Assembly (NCBI GenBank): GCA_900537185.1 | Contig: LS999828.1 | Span: 560,706-624,705, forward strand | DNA from: Cytophagales bacterium Alg240-R148 | GTDB lineage: Bacteria > Bacteroidota > Bacteroidia > Cytophagales > Cyclobacteriaceae | Direction of reading: 5' to 3' | Length of the DNA: 64,000 nt | In this document: positions 1-9,046 of the stretch, one piece after another | Numbering within the stretch: position 1 is the first letter of the stretch | Layout: each line of letters opens with the position of its first letter | The notes under the pieces: model-generated | Database searches by the model: none | What the model was told of the DNA's origin: nothing | The model's input: only the letters and a program-made list of their open reading frames with translations | Translations under genes and position numbers: made by a program

Positions 1-309
1 TTGGCCATATTAACAGCCCTCTTAACGTCTTTTATATCCAATGTTGGGGCAATCTCAATTATCTATCCTATTGCCCTCAGCATTAGCCACAGCATGCAAA
101 TCAACTACATTCCGGTTATGTTGGTTATTGCCTTTGCTGCTTCTTCCGCTTTCATCACACCCATAGGGTACCAAACCAATCTAATTGTTTATGGGCCTGG
201 TGGGTATACTTTTAAGGATTTCGCAAAAGTTGGCATTCCTATTACTGTTATTTACTTGGTTACAGTCCTTGCGCTTATTTATTTGTTGTTTCCATCAATG
301 GTGGCCTGA
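1..309 (+). CDS. SLC13/DASS-like permease, C-terminal fragment
   Basis: This is the last ~102 residues of an integral membrane transporter whose beginning lies left of the window. Two hydrophobic spans are visible, and between them runs SSAFITPIGYQTN followed by LIVYGPGGY. That Pro-Ile-Gly-Tyr-Gln-Thr-Asn substrate loop is typical of the SLC13/DASS and CitM-like ion-transporter superfamily, which moves dicarboxylates, sulfate or related anions with Na+. The substrate cannot be assigned from the tail alone, and a TrkA-C-containing version cannot be excluded. The stop overlaps the 3' end of the opposing transporter gene by about 15 nt, a tail-to-tail arrangement. Confidence 0.75.
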   Translation: MAILTALLTSFISNVGAISIIYPIALSISHSMQINYIPVMLVIAFAASSAFITPIGYQTNLIVYGPGGYTFKDFAKVGIPITVIYLVTVLALIYLLFPSMVA

Positions 310-1614
310 CAATGGTTTTCTCGGCATTTTCACCAATATTAAAAAGCCCAAACCAACCATAAAAAACAACCCTATTGCTAAAACACTGATGCGCTCGTCG
401 TCCACAATTTGGTAAATGGCCCCGTATGCCATGGTACCAAAAACAATAGACAAGTTAAAGGCCACATCATAAAAACTAAAATAGGAAGCATTATCAATGG
501 TGTTCTCAGGTATAAGTTTGGAGTAGGTTGCCCGGGACAAAGCTTGTATTCCTCCCATAACAATACCCACTACAAAAGCCAAGGCATAAAACTGAAACTC
601 AGAATTTACGGTATAGGCATACAAACAAATGCCTATCCAAATAAAAATCATAAAAGACAAAGCAAACTTATTTCCTTTTTTCTGGGATAAACGGGCAAAC
701 AAGGTAGCCCCAAAAATTGCTACAACCTGAATTACCAAGACCGTTATTATCAAACTTTCTGTTGGCAAATTCAACACGTCATTGGCAAAAATCGTAGCCA
801 TGTACATGACCGTTTGTACCCCCATATTATAAAAGAAAAACGCCGCCAAAAACTTCTTTAATATTGGCAGGTCTTTTAAACTAACCAATACCTTTTGAAT
901 TTCTGCATAACCTCTTTGCAATGCACTTCCTTCGGCTTGGATATTGTGTACATTCGAGGGTAAATAATAAAAACTATATTCCGCAAAACAAATCCACCAT
1001 ATGCCAACAGTCAAAAAGGATATTCTTGAAGCAATAGCACTTGCCTCCGCTGGGTCCTCTGAATTAATAAAAAATAAATCTGGCATCATGATCATTGCCA
1101 AATTTAAGACCAACAATATGACGCTACCAATATAACCAAAAGAATAACCTCTTGCACTAACCACATCAAACCGGTCTTCTGTTACAATTTCTGGTAAATA
1201 AGCATCATAAAACACCAACCCACCGGAATACCCAATACTAGCAAGAAAGGCACACACAATACCATATTCTAGGTTATCTCCTGTGAAAAAAAACAAACCA
1301 ATACACGCAATCGACCCCAAATAGGTGAAAAATCGCATGAAGGCTTTTTTAGAACCGTTGGCATCTGCAATTCCAGTTAGTAGCGGCAAAAGGGCAGCGA
1401 TTACAAAAAAAGAGGCGCTTAAAGAATAAGCATACAAAGAAGAATTGGGCAAGTTCCATATAAAGAAGTCCACATTTGTGTTGCCATTGGCTGCAGTAGT
1501 AACACCTTGGAAATATATAGGAAAAACAGCCGTTGTGATGGTAAGTGAATATACTGAATTGGCCCAATCGTACATGCACCACGCATTGATTATGCGCTTG
1601 TCATTTAGTTTCAT
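295..1614 (-). CDS. UMF1-family MFS transporter
   Basis: This 439-aa integral membrane protein has about twelve hydrophobic segments. The N-terminus carries WCMYDWANS, the signature of the UMF1 (Atg22-like) branch of the major facilitator superfamily, followed by the first transmembrane span. A second MFS cue is the loop around residues 85-95 (GIADANGSKKAF), in the usual position between helices 2 and 3. Family members are secondary transporters, and Atg22 exports amino acids from yeast vacuoles; the bacterial substrates are mostly unknown and none is assigned here. The gene is monocistronic and convergent with the SLC13-like fragment. The start is an ATG with no competing upstream in-frame ATG. 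Confidence 0.85.
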   Translation of the reverse strand: MKLNDKRIINAWCMYDWANSVYSLTITTAVFPIYFQGVTTAANGNTNVDFFIWNLPNSSLYAYSLSASFFVIAALLPLLTGIADANGSKKAFMRFFTYLGSIACIGLFFFTGDNLEYGIVCAFLASIGYSGGLVFYDAYLPEIVTEDRFDVVSARGYSFGYIGSVILLVLNLAMIMMPDLFFINSEDPAEASAIASRISFLTVGIWWICFAEYSFYYLPSNVHNIQAEGSALQRGYAEIQKVLVSLKDLPILKKFLAAFFFYNMGVQTVMYMATIFANDVLNLPTESLIITVLVIQVVAIFGATLFARLSQKKGNKFALSFMIFIWIGICLYAYTVNSEFQFYALAFVVGIVMGGIQALSRATYSKLIPENTIDNASYFSFYDVAFNLSIVFGTMAYGAIYQIVDDERISVLAIGLFFMVGLGFLILVKMPRKPLSGHH

Positions 1615-1640
1615 AATACAAAATAAGAAACCTAAGGGTA

Positions 1641-1678
1641 TAAAAAAAGCCTTCCAATAAATGGAAGGCTTAAAAAAT
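1641..1678 (-). terminator. Intrinsic terminator of the exbB/exbD operon
   Basis: A perfect 10-bp stem (AAGCCTTCCA at 1647-1656 with TGGAAGGCTT at 1662-1671) has a 5-nt loop. It is flanked by A-rich sequence on the left and an A run on the right, so on the minus strand it ends in a U-tract just after the last exbD gene. It lies in the gap between that gene and the UMF1 transporter start, where it would stop read-through. Confidence 0.8.
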
Positions 1679-1696
1679 TATTATTGAGAATTATAA

Positions 1697-2164
1697 TTAT
1701 TCATCTGAGTTCAAGATAGTAGTATAGAGCAACCTACGGGCATTTGCTTCTCTCAATTCCAGCTGGATATCTGAGATCAAACCCATTTTTACTTCTTTAT
1801 CTACTTTCAAGGCCACAGTCATTAAATCTCTTTCCACTTCGTTGATCTGATCCTTTTCTTCCAACACCCATTTTACAAGGTTATCGGTTTCAATGTACAC
1901 ATCGTTTGCCTGAATTCTTGGTTCTGCTCCCAACACTGGAATTAAGTGTGGTTTTGGCTTACCAATATTCAAATGGGCTACAAGAGATTTTCTCTGAAGT
2001 TTTTTCAATTCAGTAGCAGGTGGTATTCTTTGCTCTACATTAATAGTATTTTCTCTCATCACCGTTGTTACCATAAAAAAGAACAACAACATGAAAATAA
2101 TATCTGGTAATGCCGAGGTTGGAATTTCCTGACTTGTATTCGACTTTTTCTTAAATTTCGACAT
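1697..2164 (-). CDS. exbD: ExbD/TolR-family biopolymer transport protein
   Basis: This 155-aa protein has one N-terminal membrane span (residues ~17-40) and a periplasmic domain. The span contains the conserved ALPDIIFMLL pattern, whose aspartate carries protons in ExbD/TolR proteins. Such proteins pair with an ExbB/TolQ/MotA-like pentamer to convert the proton gradient into force on TonB, TolA or other periplasm-spanning partners. It is the last gene of a four-gene operon (ExbB-like, small membrane protein, ExbD, ExbD); its start overlaps the preceding stop by 1 nt (TAATG). The partner, whether TonB or a motility or cell-envelope machine, cannot be told from sequence. Confidence 0.88.
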   Translation of the reverse strand: MSKFKKKSNTSQEIPTSALPDIIFMLLFFFMVTTVMRENTINVEQRIPPATELKKLQRKSLVAHLNIGKPKPHLIPVLGAEPRIQANDVYIETDNLVKWVLEEKDQINEVERDLMTVALKVDKEVKMGLISDIQLELREANARRLLYTTILNSDE

Positions 2165-2754
2165 TAGTTACCTCCAATTTTAGACGGTTCCGCAATTGAA
2201 ATGTTCATTGGAAACATAACATCTCCATTAGCATTAACATCTCTTCCTTTGTCGTAAAGCCTTCTGTTTTCCGGGTCGTCTAACTTGGTGGATAAATCCC
2301 TCCACGCTCCAACCGAAACGCCAACTCTTTCTGCATACATTTCATAATATGCACCTTGTAGCTCATTCAAAACACTGATGTACAACTCATATGAAGTACC
2401 TCTATCTGTTTTAAAAGACACTACCGCTTTCTTAGGACTATCAGACATTTCAGGATTCCGACCATTGTTTGTAACATGTTCTTTCACCTTTTCTCTCAAT
2501 TGAGAGATGTCCTGCATGGGTTCTCCCTCCACCAACAGCTTGTCAAAAGAGTTCACATAAACTTTAAAAAGATTCTTCTCTTTAAGCTTAACATCTATGT
2601 TCTCTATATCATCTGGTTTTGGCGGAAGCTGAATCATCAGTCCTTTATCATTAGCAATAGTAGTAGTAACCAAGAAGAATATTAATAAAAGGAAGGCAAT
2701 ATCTGCCATCGAACTTGAATTAATTTCCGGATTACCTCTTTTATTTCTTGCCAT
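2164..2754 (-). CDS. exbD: ExbD/TolR-family biopolymer transport protein, longer paralogue
   Basis: This is a 196-aa protein with a single N-terminal membrane span (residues ~15-37). It holds SSSMADIAFLLLIFFLV, with the conserved membrane aspartate of ExbD/TolR proton-channel subunits. The periplasmic part is longer than in the neighbouring ExbD and ends in a stretch rich in Asn and Asp. Two dissimilar ExbD subunits next to one ExbB-like subunit are common in Bacteroidota and suggest a hetero-dimeric plug in the pentameric channel. Starts and stops in this operon overlap by 1 nt on both sides, implying translational coupling. Confidence 0.88.
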   Translation of the reverse strand: MARNKRGNPEINSSSMADIAFLLLIFFLVTTTIANDKGLMIQLPPKPDDIENIDVKLKEKNLFKVYVNSFDKLLVEGEPMQDISQLREKVKEHVTNNGRNPEMSDSPKKAVVSFKTDRGTSYELYISVLNELQGAYYEMYAERVGVSVGAWRDLSTKLDDPENRRLYDKGRDVNANGDVMFPMNISIAEPSKIGGN

Positions 2755-3083
2755 TATTTAATTGCTTTTGATATCTCTGAATATACGATACCTACAAGTG
2801 CAACACCCAACAAGATGTACATCATGGTAAGTACGCCTCCAATTTGCTTAGACATTGACGCGTCAACATCTTCTTCAAGGTATGCGTTGGTTACTTCACT
2901 TCCGGCCAATGCCCATCCGATAAGGTAAACAACAATCAATACCAACAGTCCAATTCCGCCTTTCATCAACACCTTTGGTTGACTGGCTGCATTTACTAAG
3001 GGCATTATGATAGCACCTGCTGCTCCAATTATGAGCATGATGTATGATATCCACAACCCTATATTTACAATACTATCTTCCAT
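2754..3083 (-). CDS. Small three-span membrane protein of the exb operon
   Basis: This 109-aa protein is almost entirely hydrophobic, with three likely membrane spans (residues ~7-32, ~42-61 and ~84-103) joined by short loops. The second loop is acidic (EEDVD). I recognise no catalytic or binding motif. It sits between the ExbB-like channel and the first ExbD gene, and its stop overlaps the next start by 1 nt, so it is very likely co-produced with the channel. It could be an accessory subunit of the proton-channel complex. This is inference from context only. Confidence 0.7.
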   Translation of the reverse strand: MEDSIVNIGLWISYIMLIIGAAGAIIMPLVNAASQPKVLMKGGIGLLVLIVVYLIGWALAGSEVTNAYLEEDVDASMSKQIGGVLTMMYILLGVALVGIVYSEISKAIK

Positions 3084-3106
3084 AAACTAATAGTTAAAGG
3101 GTTGAT

Positions 3107-3958
3107 TTATTTAGACAATTTGTGCTTCACCAAGATATCAACAAAAGAGATAGAAGCATCTTCCATGTTGTTTACTAGTGAATCAATTTTTGATACTAAG
3201 TAGTTGTAGAACAACTGAAGGATAACACCAACAATCAAACCAGCTACTGTAGTCAATAGGGCCACTTTAATACCTTTAGCCACAATTTGAGGAGAGATAT
3301 CACCTGCTGCTTCGATTGCATCGAAAGCTTCGATCATACCAATTACTGTTCCCATAAACCCTAACATTGGTGCAAGAGCAATGAACAAAGAAACCCATAC
3401 AAGTCCTCTTTCTAATTTACCCATTTCAACAGAACCGTAAGAAATAATAGATTTTTCAACCATTTCAATTCCTTCAGACATTCTCATTAATCCTTGAGTA
3501 AAAATAGACGCTACAGGTCCTCTAGTATTTTTAGTCACTTCTTTAGCAGCTTCAACACCACCGGATACCAATGCATCTTCTACGCTAGCCAACAATTTGT
3601 TTGTGTTGGTTGTTGCAAGATTCAAAGTAATGATTCTTTCAATTGATATGGCCAATCCTAAGATCAAACAAACCAATACAATACCCATAAAATCCCATCC
3701 ACCTTCGATGAATTTGTCTTTTACTCTTTGGTGGAAAGTAGAATCGTCTTCTGGCTCTTCTGCTGGTAATTCAGCTTTGGCTGGTTCTTCAGTAGCTGGG
3801 GCTTCCTCTACAACTGGTTCTTCGACAGCAGCAGAATCAACAGTTGCTTCAGTCGAATCGGTTGCTTCTACAGCACCGTCTTCTTGAGCCACAGCTAGTG
3901 GAGCGTAAGAAAACATCATTACTCCAACAAGCGCTAATAATGTGAATAGCTTTTTCAT
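3107..3958 (-). CDS. exbB: MotA/TolQ/ExbB-family proton channel with secreted N-terminal linker
   Basis: This 283-aa protein starts with a signal peptide (residues 1-24, ending in AVAQ). A low-complexity Glu/Ala/Pro/Thr-rich linker of about 50 residues follows, then the channel core: membrane spans near 90-112, 185-208 and 230-253. The second span contains APMLGFMGTVIGMIEAF, the conserved ExbB/TolQ/MotA motif lining the proton path. The family forms a pentamer around ExbD dimers and powers TonB-type or Tol-type transmission. The signal peptide and acidic linker are absent from classical E. coli ExbB but occur in Bacteroidota homologues. It heads the operon that continues into the small membrane protein and two exbD genes. 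Confidence 0.88.
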   Translation of the reverse strand: MKKLFTLLALVGVMMFSYAPLAVAQEDGAVEATDSTEATVDSAAVEEPVVEEAPATEEPAKAELPAEEPEDDSTFHQRVKDKFIEGGWDFMGIVLVCLILGLAISIERIITLNLATTNTNKLLASVEDALVSGGVEAAKEVTKNTRGPVASIFTQGLMRMSEGIEMVEKSIISYGSVEMGKLERGLVWVSLFIALAPMLGFMGTVIGMIEAFDAIEAAGDISPQIVAKGIKVALLTTVAGLIVGVILQLFYNYLVSKIDSLVNNMEDASISFVDILVKHKLSK

Positions 3959-4037
3959 AGTTAAATTTTTAAAATAAATCTCAATAAAGGTTTAATAATT
4001 AAAATATATCAAAGTTTAAGTTAATTACTTAATACTG

Positions 4038-4126
4038 CGGAGAAGGAGGGATTCGAACCCTCGGTACCCCGTTAAGAGTACACCCGCTTTCCAAGCGAGC
4101 ACCTTAAGCCACTCAGACACCTCTCC
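4038..4126 (-). tRNA. tRNA-Ser (anticodon GGA)
   Basis: On the minus strand an 89-nt class II tRNA can be folded. The 7-bp acceptor stem is GGAGAGG with CTTCTCC (one G-U), followed by discriminator G. The anticodon loop shows GGA flanked by TT and AA, there is a long variable arm, and the T-loop is GTTCGAATC. The CCA tail is not encoded. GGA decodes the serine codons UCC and UCU. It lies between the exbB operon and the asparaginase gene. Confidence 0.95.
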
Positions 4127-4228
4127 TGCTCGTACAAATTCTTAATGATCTCAAAAATCCGTAGCCACAAATAAATTAAATATAATTTCGTAATGCAAGC
4201 ATAAAACAAATTTTAATAAGTGCTTTTT

Positions 4229-5293
4229 TTACTTCATTTCACCACAAATTGGTTGAACCAATAGTTTTTTAACATTTTCTATCGTCATATCTTGCGCCAA
4301 CAAATGCATCATTTTTGTAATTGCTGCCTCTAATGTAATGTCATTACCGCTCAACACGCCAATCTCGTCCAATCGGCTGCTGGTTCCATACCTTCCTTGC
4401 ATGACATAACCACCAATACATTGGGACACATTTAATATGATTATTCCTTTTTTTATTGCCCTTTCCAGACAATCAATAAACCAATCAGAATCCGGGGCAT
4501 TTCCCGACCCATAGGTTTCCAGCACCACTCCTTTTAATCCTGGCATACAAAGCACTGCTTCTATCAATTCTTCACAGATACCTGGAAACAACTTCATAAC
4601 CTTGACATTGTTGTCAAACTTTTCAAAAAACTCCAGCTTTGCCCCTTCTTTGTAGGGCTTAAGCGCAGGTCTGTTGTACTCGATCATTATACCCGAATGT
4701 GCTAGTTCCGGATAGTTTTGAGATTCAAAAGCCGAAAAATGCATGCTTTGAACTTTTTTGGACCGATTGCCTCGCAATAGAATGTAGTTAAAATAAACAC
4801 AGACTTCGCGAACCAATGGAATTCCATCTTCCTTTTTAGTAGCAATCTCCAAGGCAGTAATTAAATTTTCATGGGCATCAGACCTCGGTGATGTAATTGG
4901 CAATTGGGCACCAGTAAAAATCACTGGTTTGTTTAATCCTTTCAACATATAACTTAATGCTGAAGCGGTATAAGACATTGTATCCGTTCCGTGCAACACT
5001 ACAAAACCATCATATTTGTCGTAATTATCAAATATAATCTTCCCTATACAATTCCAATGCTTTGGTAGTATGTTGGAAGAATCGATGGGTGTTTGAAACG
5101 AAATCACTGTAATTTCTAAAGCAAAATTCTTTAAAATTGGCATTTGATCCAAAATGTTATCGAAATCAAATGGAACCAGTGCCCCATCCTCGTCTCGAAC
5201 CATACCCAAGGTACCACCGGTGTAAACCAAAAGAACAGATCCTTTAGGTGGTTTGGGTGATGCGGTATCAATTACAGTAGTTATAAATTTCAT
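4229..5293 (-). CDS. ansA: Type I (cytosolic) L-asparaginase
   Basis: The 354-aa product has both catalytic threonine motifs of the bacterial asparaginase family. YTGGTLG lies near residue 25, where the first Thr is the nucleophile, and HGTDTMSYTA near residue 105, where Thr-Asp belong to the second triad. There is no signal peptide, so it should act in the cytoplasm, hydrolysing L-asparagine to aspartate and ammonia. Length and motif spacing match AnsA type I enzymes. A short N-terminal extension of about 18 residues precedes the first strand. The gene runs in the same direction as tatD, 28 nt downstream of it, and may be co-transcribed. Confidence 0.92.
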   Translation of the reverse strand: MKFITTVIDTASPKPPKGSVLLVYTGGTLGMVRDEDGALVPFDFDNILDQMPILKNFALEITVISFQTPIDSSNILPKHWNCIGKIIFDNYDKYDGFVVLHGTDTMSYTASALSYMLKGLNKPVIFTGAQLPITSPRSDAHENLITALEIATKKEDGIPLVREVCVYFNYILLRGNRSKKVQSMHFSAFESQNYPELAHSGIMIEYNRPALKPYKEGAKLEFFEKFDNNVKVMKLFPGICEELIEAVLCMPGLKGVVLETYGSGNAPDSDWFIDCLERAIKKGIIILNVSQCIGGYVMQGRYGTSSRLDEIGVLSGNDITLEAAITKMMHLLAQDMTIENVKKLLVQPICGEMK

Positions 5294-5321
5294 GCGCTAT
5301 TATTTTTATTACTTATACTAT

Positions 5322-6089
5322 TTACCAACCAAATAAATTGGAAGCGTTGGAAGTAGTTGCACGAGCTACTTCTTCTAGTTCAATCTCTTTTAAATCGGCA
5401 ATGCGTTGCGCGACCAAGGCCACATAGGCACTTTCATTTCTTTTGCCTCTATGCGGTACCGGAGACAGGTAAGGGCTGTCTGTTTCAATTAACAAGCGTT
5501 GCAATGGCAAATTTGGTATAACTTTGTCCATTCCTCCATTTTTAAAGGTGGCTACCCCTCCTATGCCCATATAAAAACCCAGTTGTTCTATGCGTTTGGC
5601 CTGGGCCTCGTTGCCAGAGAAACAATGAAAAACACCGGTAAGATGGTCGTCCATTAGTGTTTCCACTAAATCGATGGTCCAATCAATTGACTCTCTGCAG
5701 TGAATAATGATGGGCAATTGGTGTTTTTTAGCCCATTCCACTTGAATTTTAAATGCTTCTTCCTGTTGCTCCTGGAAAGTTTTGTCCCAATACAAATCTG
5801 TTCCTATCTCGCCAACTGCTATAAATTTTTTTTTATTCAACCAGTCTTCTACTAAATAAAGCTCTTTTTCAAAGTCCTTTTTTACACTACAAGGGTGCAA
5901 GCCCATCGCAGCAAAACAAACTCCTTCATAATCCATTTCCATTTGCAACATGCTGTCAATAGAACTGTGGTCTATGTTGGGCAGGCAAATTTTGGATACA
6001 CCGGATGCGCTTACTCGCTCCATTACTTCCCCTCGATCTTTATCAAATTGCTCCAAGTACAAATGAGCATGTGTATCAGTTAAAACCAT
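5322..6089 (-). CDS. tatD: TatD-family metal-dependent deoxyribonuclease
   Basis: This 255-aa TIM-barrel hydrolase has the complete metal-ligand set of the TatD family: DTHAHL at residues 4-9, VGEIGTDLYWD with the conserved Glu, IIIHCRES, GVFHCFSGN, and IETDSPYLSP near the C-terminus. TatD enzymes are Mg2+-dependent DNases or exonucleases implicated in DNA repair and quality control. No signal peptide is present. It precedes the asparaginase gene on the same strand with a 28-nt gap. Confidence 0.92.
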   Translation of the reverse strand: MVLTDTHAHLYLEQFDKDRGEVMERVSASGVSKICLPNIDHSSIDSMLQMEMDYEGVCFAAMGLHPCSVKKDFEKELYLVEDWLNKKKFIAVGEIGTDLYWDKTFQEQQEEAFKIQVEWAKKHQLPIIIHCRESIDWTIDLVETLMDDHLTGVFHCFSGNEAQAKRIEQLGFYMGIGGVATFKNGGMDKVIPNLPLQRLLIETDSPYLSPVPHRGKRNESAYVALVAQRIADLKEIELEEVARATTSNASNLFGW

Positions 6090-6141
6090 TTATTACGATA
6101 ATGCATCAAAAAATTAAACGTCACAATAATACTATTTTTAT

Positions 6142-7221
6142 TTAATAGGCTCTTTCTTTCCATTCCACTTTAAAAGGCAGGATGTAATAAATAAGTGTAA
6201 ATAGTGGAATAGTCCAAGCAAATAATTCAAATATCAGTACTTGAAAAAAATTAAGTTTTAGGCCTAGTTTATTTTTTATCGACTTTAAAAATCCCATCCT
6301 CATTATTAAATGCGTTAAAACTACAACACCAGCATAAGGCCAGAGCACCAATAAAACCAAGGCAGAAGGTACTGCTAGCATTTGTAGTGCTAACAAACCC
6401 CGCATATAAACGGGCAAAGCAACTGCCCCTTGCATCCAGCGTTTGCGCTGGTTAAGCAATGCTAAAACTCCTTCCATGGGCAAGGTATGGCCCAACACTT
6501 CTGGCTGCATCAACTGAACCGATTGGTACCCTGCTTTTTTAATGTGCTGGTACAGTTCAAAGTCTTCTGTAATTGAAAAAGGCAAACCTTCGTAGCCTCC
6601 TACTTTATCGTAAGCCTCCTTGCGCACCAACATATTGTTGCCCATGCTGGAAGAGCTTCCCCCAAGATCATTCACCACCTTTATCATTCCGAGCGCTCGG
6701 AGCCATTCCAAATTCTGTATCCAGCTGTTGTCTACCATCGTCACCCCATTGACAACACCCACATTTTTATTATTAGCTCCGCCTACCATCGTCTGAATCC
6801 AGGTACTAGGCAAGCACATATCCGCGTCGGTAAACAACAACACACTTCCCTTGGCTTTTTTACACAACTCATTTAACACATGGGCTTTTCCTTTTAAATG
6901 GTTGGTAGGGGGGGCAATCGACAACAGTTGTAGATCCGTTCCCTTCTTTATAAATTCTTCTACCAAGGCTGCCGTGCCATCGGTTGACCCATCATTGCCA
7001 ACCAAAATTTGAATTTTGTTGGTAGGGTACTCCTGCTGCACAATGGATCGGATGCACCGAGCAATTACTTTTTCTTCATTTCTTGCTGGTAGCAGCACTG
7101 TAACCAAGGGCATGCTGGATACTGGTTTTTCTTTTGTTGCATTCAACTTTGTTAACAGAATCGCATACAACACCAGGTCCAAAACAACCACAGCAGCTAA
7201 AACCCCGAGTAATACCATCAT
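6142..7221 (-). CDS. Membrane glycosyltransferase family 2
   Basis: This 359-aa protein has an N-terminal membrane span (residues 2-24), a cytosolic GT-A domain and two or three C-terminal spans. Diagnostic motifs are LLPARNEE, VGNDGSTDGT, FTDADMC (the DxD metal and nucleotide site), TEDFELY, and QRKRWMQG, which matches the Q/RxxRW motif of processive GT2 enzymes. Substrate and product are not deducible, but a polysaccharide or glycolipid is likely. The coding region overlaps that of the polysaccharide deacetylase by 4 nt, so the two are translationally coupled and probably act on the same glycan. Confidence 0.88.
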   Translation of the reverse strand: MMVLLGVLAAVVVLDLVLYAILLTKLNATKEKPVSSMPLVTVLLPARNEEKVIARCIRSIVQQEYPTNKIQILVGNDGSTDGTAALVEEFIKKGTDLQLLSIAPPTNHLKGKAHVLNELCKKAKGSVLLFTDADMCLPSTWIQTMVGGANNKNVGVVNGVTMVDNSWIQNLEWLRALGMIKVVNDLGGSSSSMGNNMLVRKEAYDKVGGYEGLPFSITEDFELYQHIKKAGYQSVQLMQPEVLGHTLPMEGVLALLNQRKRWMQGAVALPVYMRGLLALQMLAVPSALVLLVLWPYAGVVVLTHLIMRMGFLKSIKNKLGLKLNFFQVLIFELFAWTIPLFTLIYYILPFKVEWKERAY

Positions 7222-7844
7222 ATGGGTTTAAATTCTAACCCCTTTTGCAGTACACCTTCTATATACAATGGCAAAATTTGTTTCAACTTATCAATGGTTT
7301 TGATGCTATCATGGAAAAGCACGATGCTCCCATCTTTGGTGTGTTGTAAGCTTTTTTGCAAACTCACTTCTTGGGGCAAGGTAGAAACAAAATCATAGGA
7401 GAGTACATCCCACATTATAAATTCACATTGAAACCTTTTTTTAATTGCCCTTATTTGACTCTTTTTAGCCTTTCCATAAGGGGGGCGAAAATACAATGGG
7501 CCTTTATATCCCGCCTGGCGCATGGATTCAAAACCCATGGCTACATTTTCAATATATTCTTTGTTGTCGGTTTTCCAACCTAATAAATGGTGCTGTGTAT
7601 GGTTGCCCACGGAATGACCCGCTGCCACAATTTTCTCAAATACCGCTTTGTGTTTGACTACATTATCCCCTACACAAAAAAAACTTGCCTTTATCTGGAA
7701 GGATTCTAAAATATCCAAAACATCCAGTGTTGCCTCCGGCACAGGACCGTCGTCAAAAGTAAGGTAAACGCCAGGAGAATTCTTAGACCAAGTAAGCCCT
7801 GAATATGCCCATTTTAGCAATTTGGGGGTTTTAAAAAGATACAT
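7218..7844 (-). CDS. Polysaccharide deacetylase (NodB homology, CE4)
   Basis: The 208-aa product shows the CE4 motifs in order: YLTFDDGP (motif 1, metal-binding Asp), VGNHTQHH (motif 2, His ligands), YFRPPYGK (motif 3) and VLFHDS (motif 5). These enzymes remove N- or O-acetyl groups from chitin-like polymers, peptidoglycan or exopolysaccharide. No clear signal peptide is visible; the N-terminus is short and mildly hydrophobic, so export or membrane association is open. It is nested between the PP2C phosphatase (1-nt overlap, TAATG) and the GT2 gene (4-nt overlap). Confidence 0.88.
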   Translation of the reverse strand: MYLFKTPKLLKWAYSGLTWSKNSPGVYLTFDDGPVPEATLDVLDILESFQIKASFFCVGDNVVKHKAVFEKIVAAGHSVGNHTQHHLLGWKTDNKEYIENVAMGFESMRQAGYKGPLYFRPPYGKAKKSQIRAIKKRFQCEFIMWDVLSYDFVSTLPQEVSLQKSLQHTKDGSIVLFHDSIKTIDKLKQILPLYIEGVLQKGLEFKPI

Positions 7845-9046
7845 TATTTGACTCTACAGCTTAACATGGTAATATCGTCTTTGTATCCATTATTACCTTT
7901 AAAAGTATCCAGATCCACAATAATATCTTGGTGGATGCTGCTCAAGTTTTTGGTAGCATTTTTCTCAAAATATGCATTGAGGCGTTCCTCGCCAAACTCC
8001 TCTCCTTCTTCATTTTCCGTTTCAGTTACTCCATCTGTATAATTAAACAGCAAGAATTTTTCTAAGCCCTCGATTGCACCTGTTTTTATAAATGGCAATG
8101 GATGAAAAACGCCTAAAAGTGTTGTACCTGTACTTAAGGTTTTAAGTTGTCCATCCTGGATGAGCAATGGCGGATTGTGCCCAGCATTGATATATTGTAA
8201 TTTTTTTTGCGTCTTATCGTATATGGCACAAAAGAAGGTGATAAACTTTTCTCCTTTTGAGTTTTGAAGCAATTGAAAATTCAATTCCTTTACAATTTTT
8301 TCTAAGTCCTGTGTTTGTCTAGCCATGGTTCGGAGGGATGCCTGAAAGTTGGACATCAAAATAGCAGCCGGTATGCCTTTGCCCGACACATCCGCAATAC
8401 AAAGCAGAAACTTATCTGCATCCATATTGATGAAATCGTAATAATCCCCCCCTACCCTGTGGTGGGGCAAATAACTGGCCTCCACATTGATCTCTTCATT
8501 GTTGGGCAATTGATCCGGAAACAAGAATTGCTGCACATCACTGGCAATTTCCAGCTCTTTTCTAAAAGCCTCTTGTTGTAATTGCGCTCGGGCCATTTTC
8601 TTATTTTCAATGGCTACCACAATGATATTGCTCAATGCTTGTATAAAGTTACTGCTTTCGGTGCCCATGTCTTCTTGTTCATCCACAAACACCAATGCCA
8701 GGGTATTATTTTTGTGGAAAACGGGAATTACAAAATCAAATTCTTTAAATGGAGACTCGTCATTTTCAATTCTAGTAACGGCCCGCAATTGGGCAAATCT
8801 AGATTCAAGCGCTACGCAAGTAAAATTGTGCATGGTCCCAAAATTCACTTTGCATTTCCATTCAGAATCCAGTACAAAAAGCGCCAATTTCTTCAAACTT
8901 AAATTGGCCCTAAGCGTAAAATTAAATATTTTAAACAAAGCTTCTTCTGGGAGATTGCTGTTAATGGCTTGTGTAATTTCTAAAAGCGCATTAAGTTCCA
9001 TCTCCTTGAGCTTGAACTTATTTTCTATTAATTGAAGTTGACCCAA
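7844..9046 (-). CDS. GAF-domain PP2C (SpoIIE/RsbU-type) serine phosphatase
   Basis: The protein has about 400 residues: a GAF-like sensor region (~20-155), a short helical linker and a PP2C/SpoIIE phosphatase domain (~185-400). Phosphatase motifs include HHRVGGDYYDFI and CIADVSGKGIPAAI (metal-binding aspartates), followed by INAGHNPPLL and NYTDGVTE. Family members dephosphorylate anti-sigma-factor antagonists or other regulators in partner-switching pathways; the partner is not in view. The listed start is a TTG. An ATG at 9001 would give 385 aa, but the extra 15 residues continue the N-terminal helix. It heads the phosphatase, deacetylase, GT2 run. Confidence 0.85.
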   Translation of the reverse strand: MGQLQLIENKFKLKEMELNALLEITQAINSNLPEEALFKIFNFTLRANLSLKKLALFVLDSEWKCKVNFGTMHNFTCVALESRFAQLRAVTRIENDESPFKEFDFVIPVFHKNNTLALVFVDEQEDMGTESSNFIQALSNIIVVAIENKKMARAQLQQEAFRKELEIASDVQQFLFPDQLPNNEEINVEASYLPHHRVGGDYYDFINMDADKFLLCIADVSGKGIPAAILMSNFQASLRTMARQTQDLEKIVKELNFQLLQNSKGEKFITFFCAIYDKTQKKLQYINAGHNPPLLIQDGQLKTLSTGTTLLGVFHPLPFIKTGAIEGLEKFLLFNYTDGVTETENEEGEEFGEERLNAYFEKNATKNLSSIHQDIIVDLDTFKGNNGYKDDITMLSCRVK

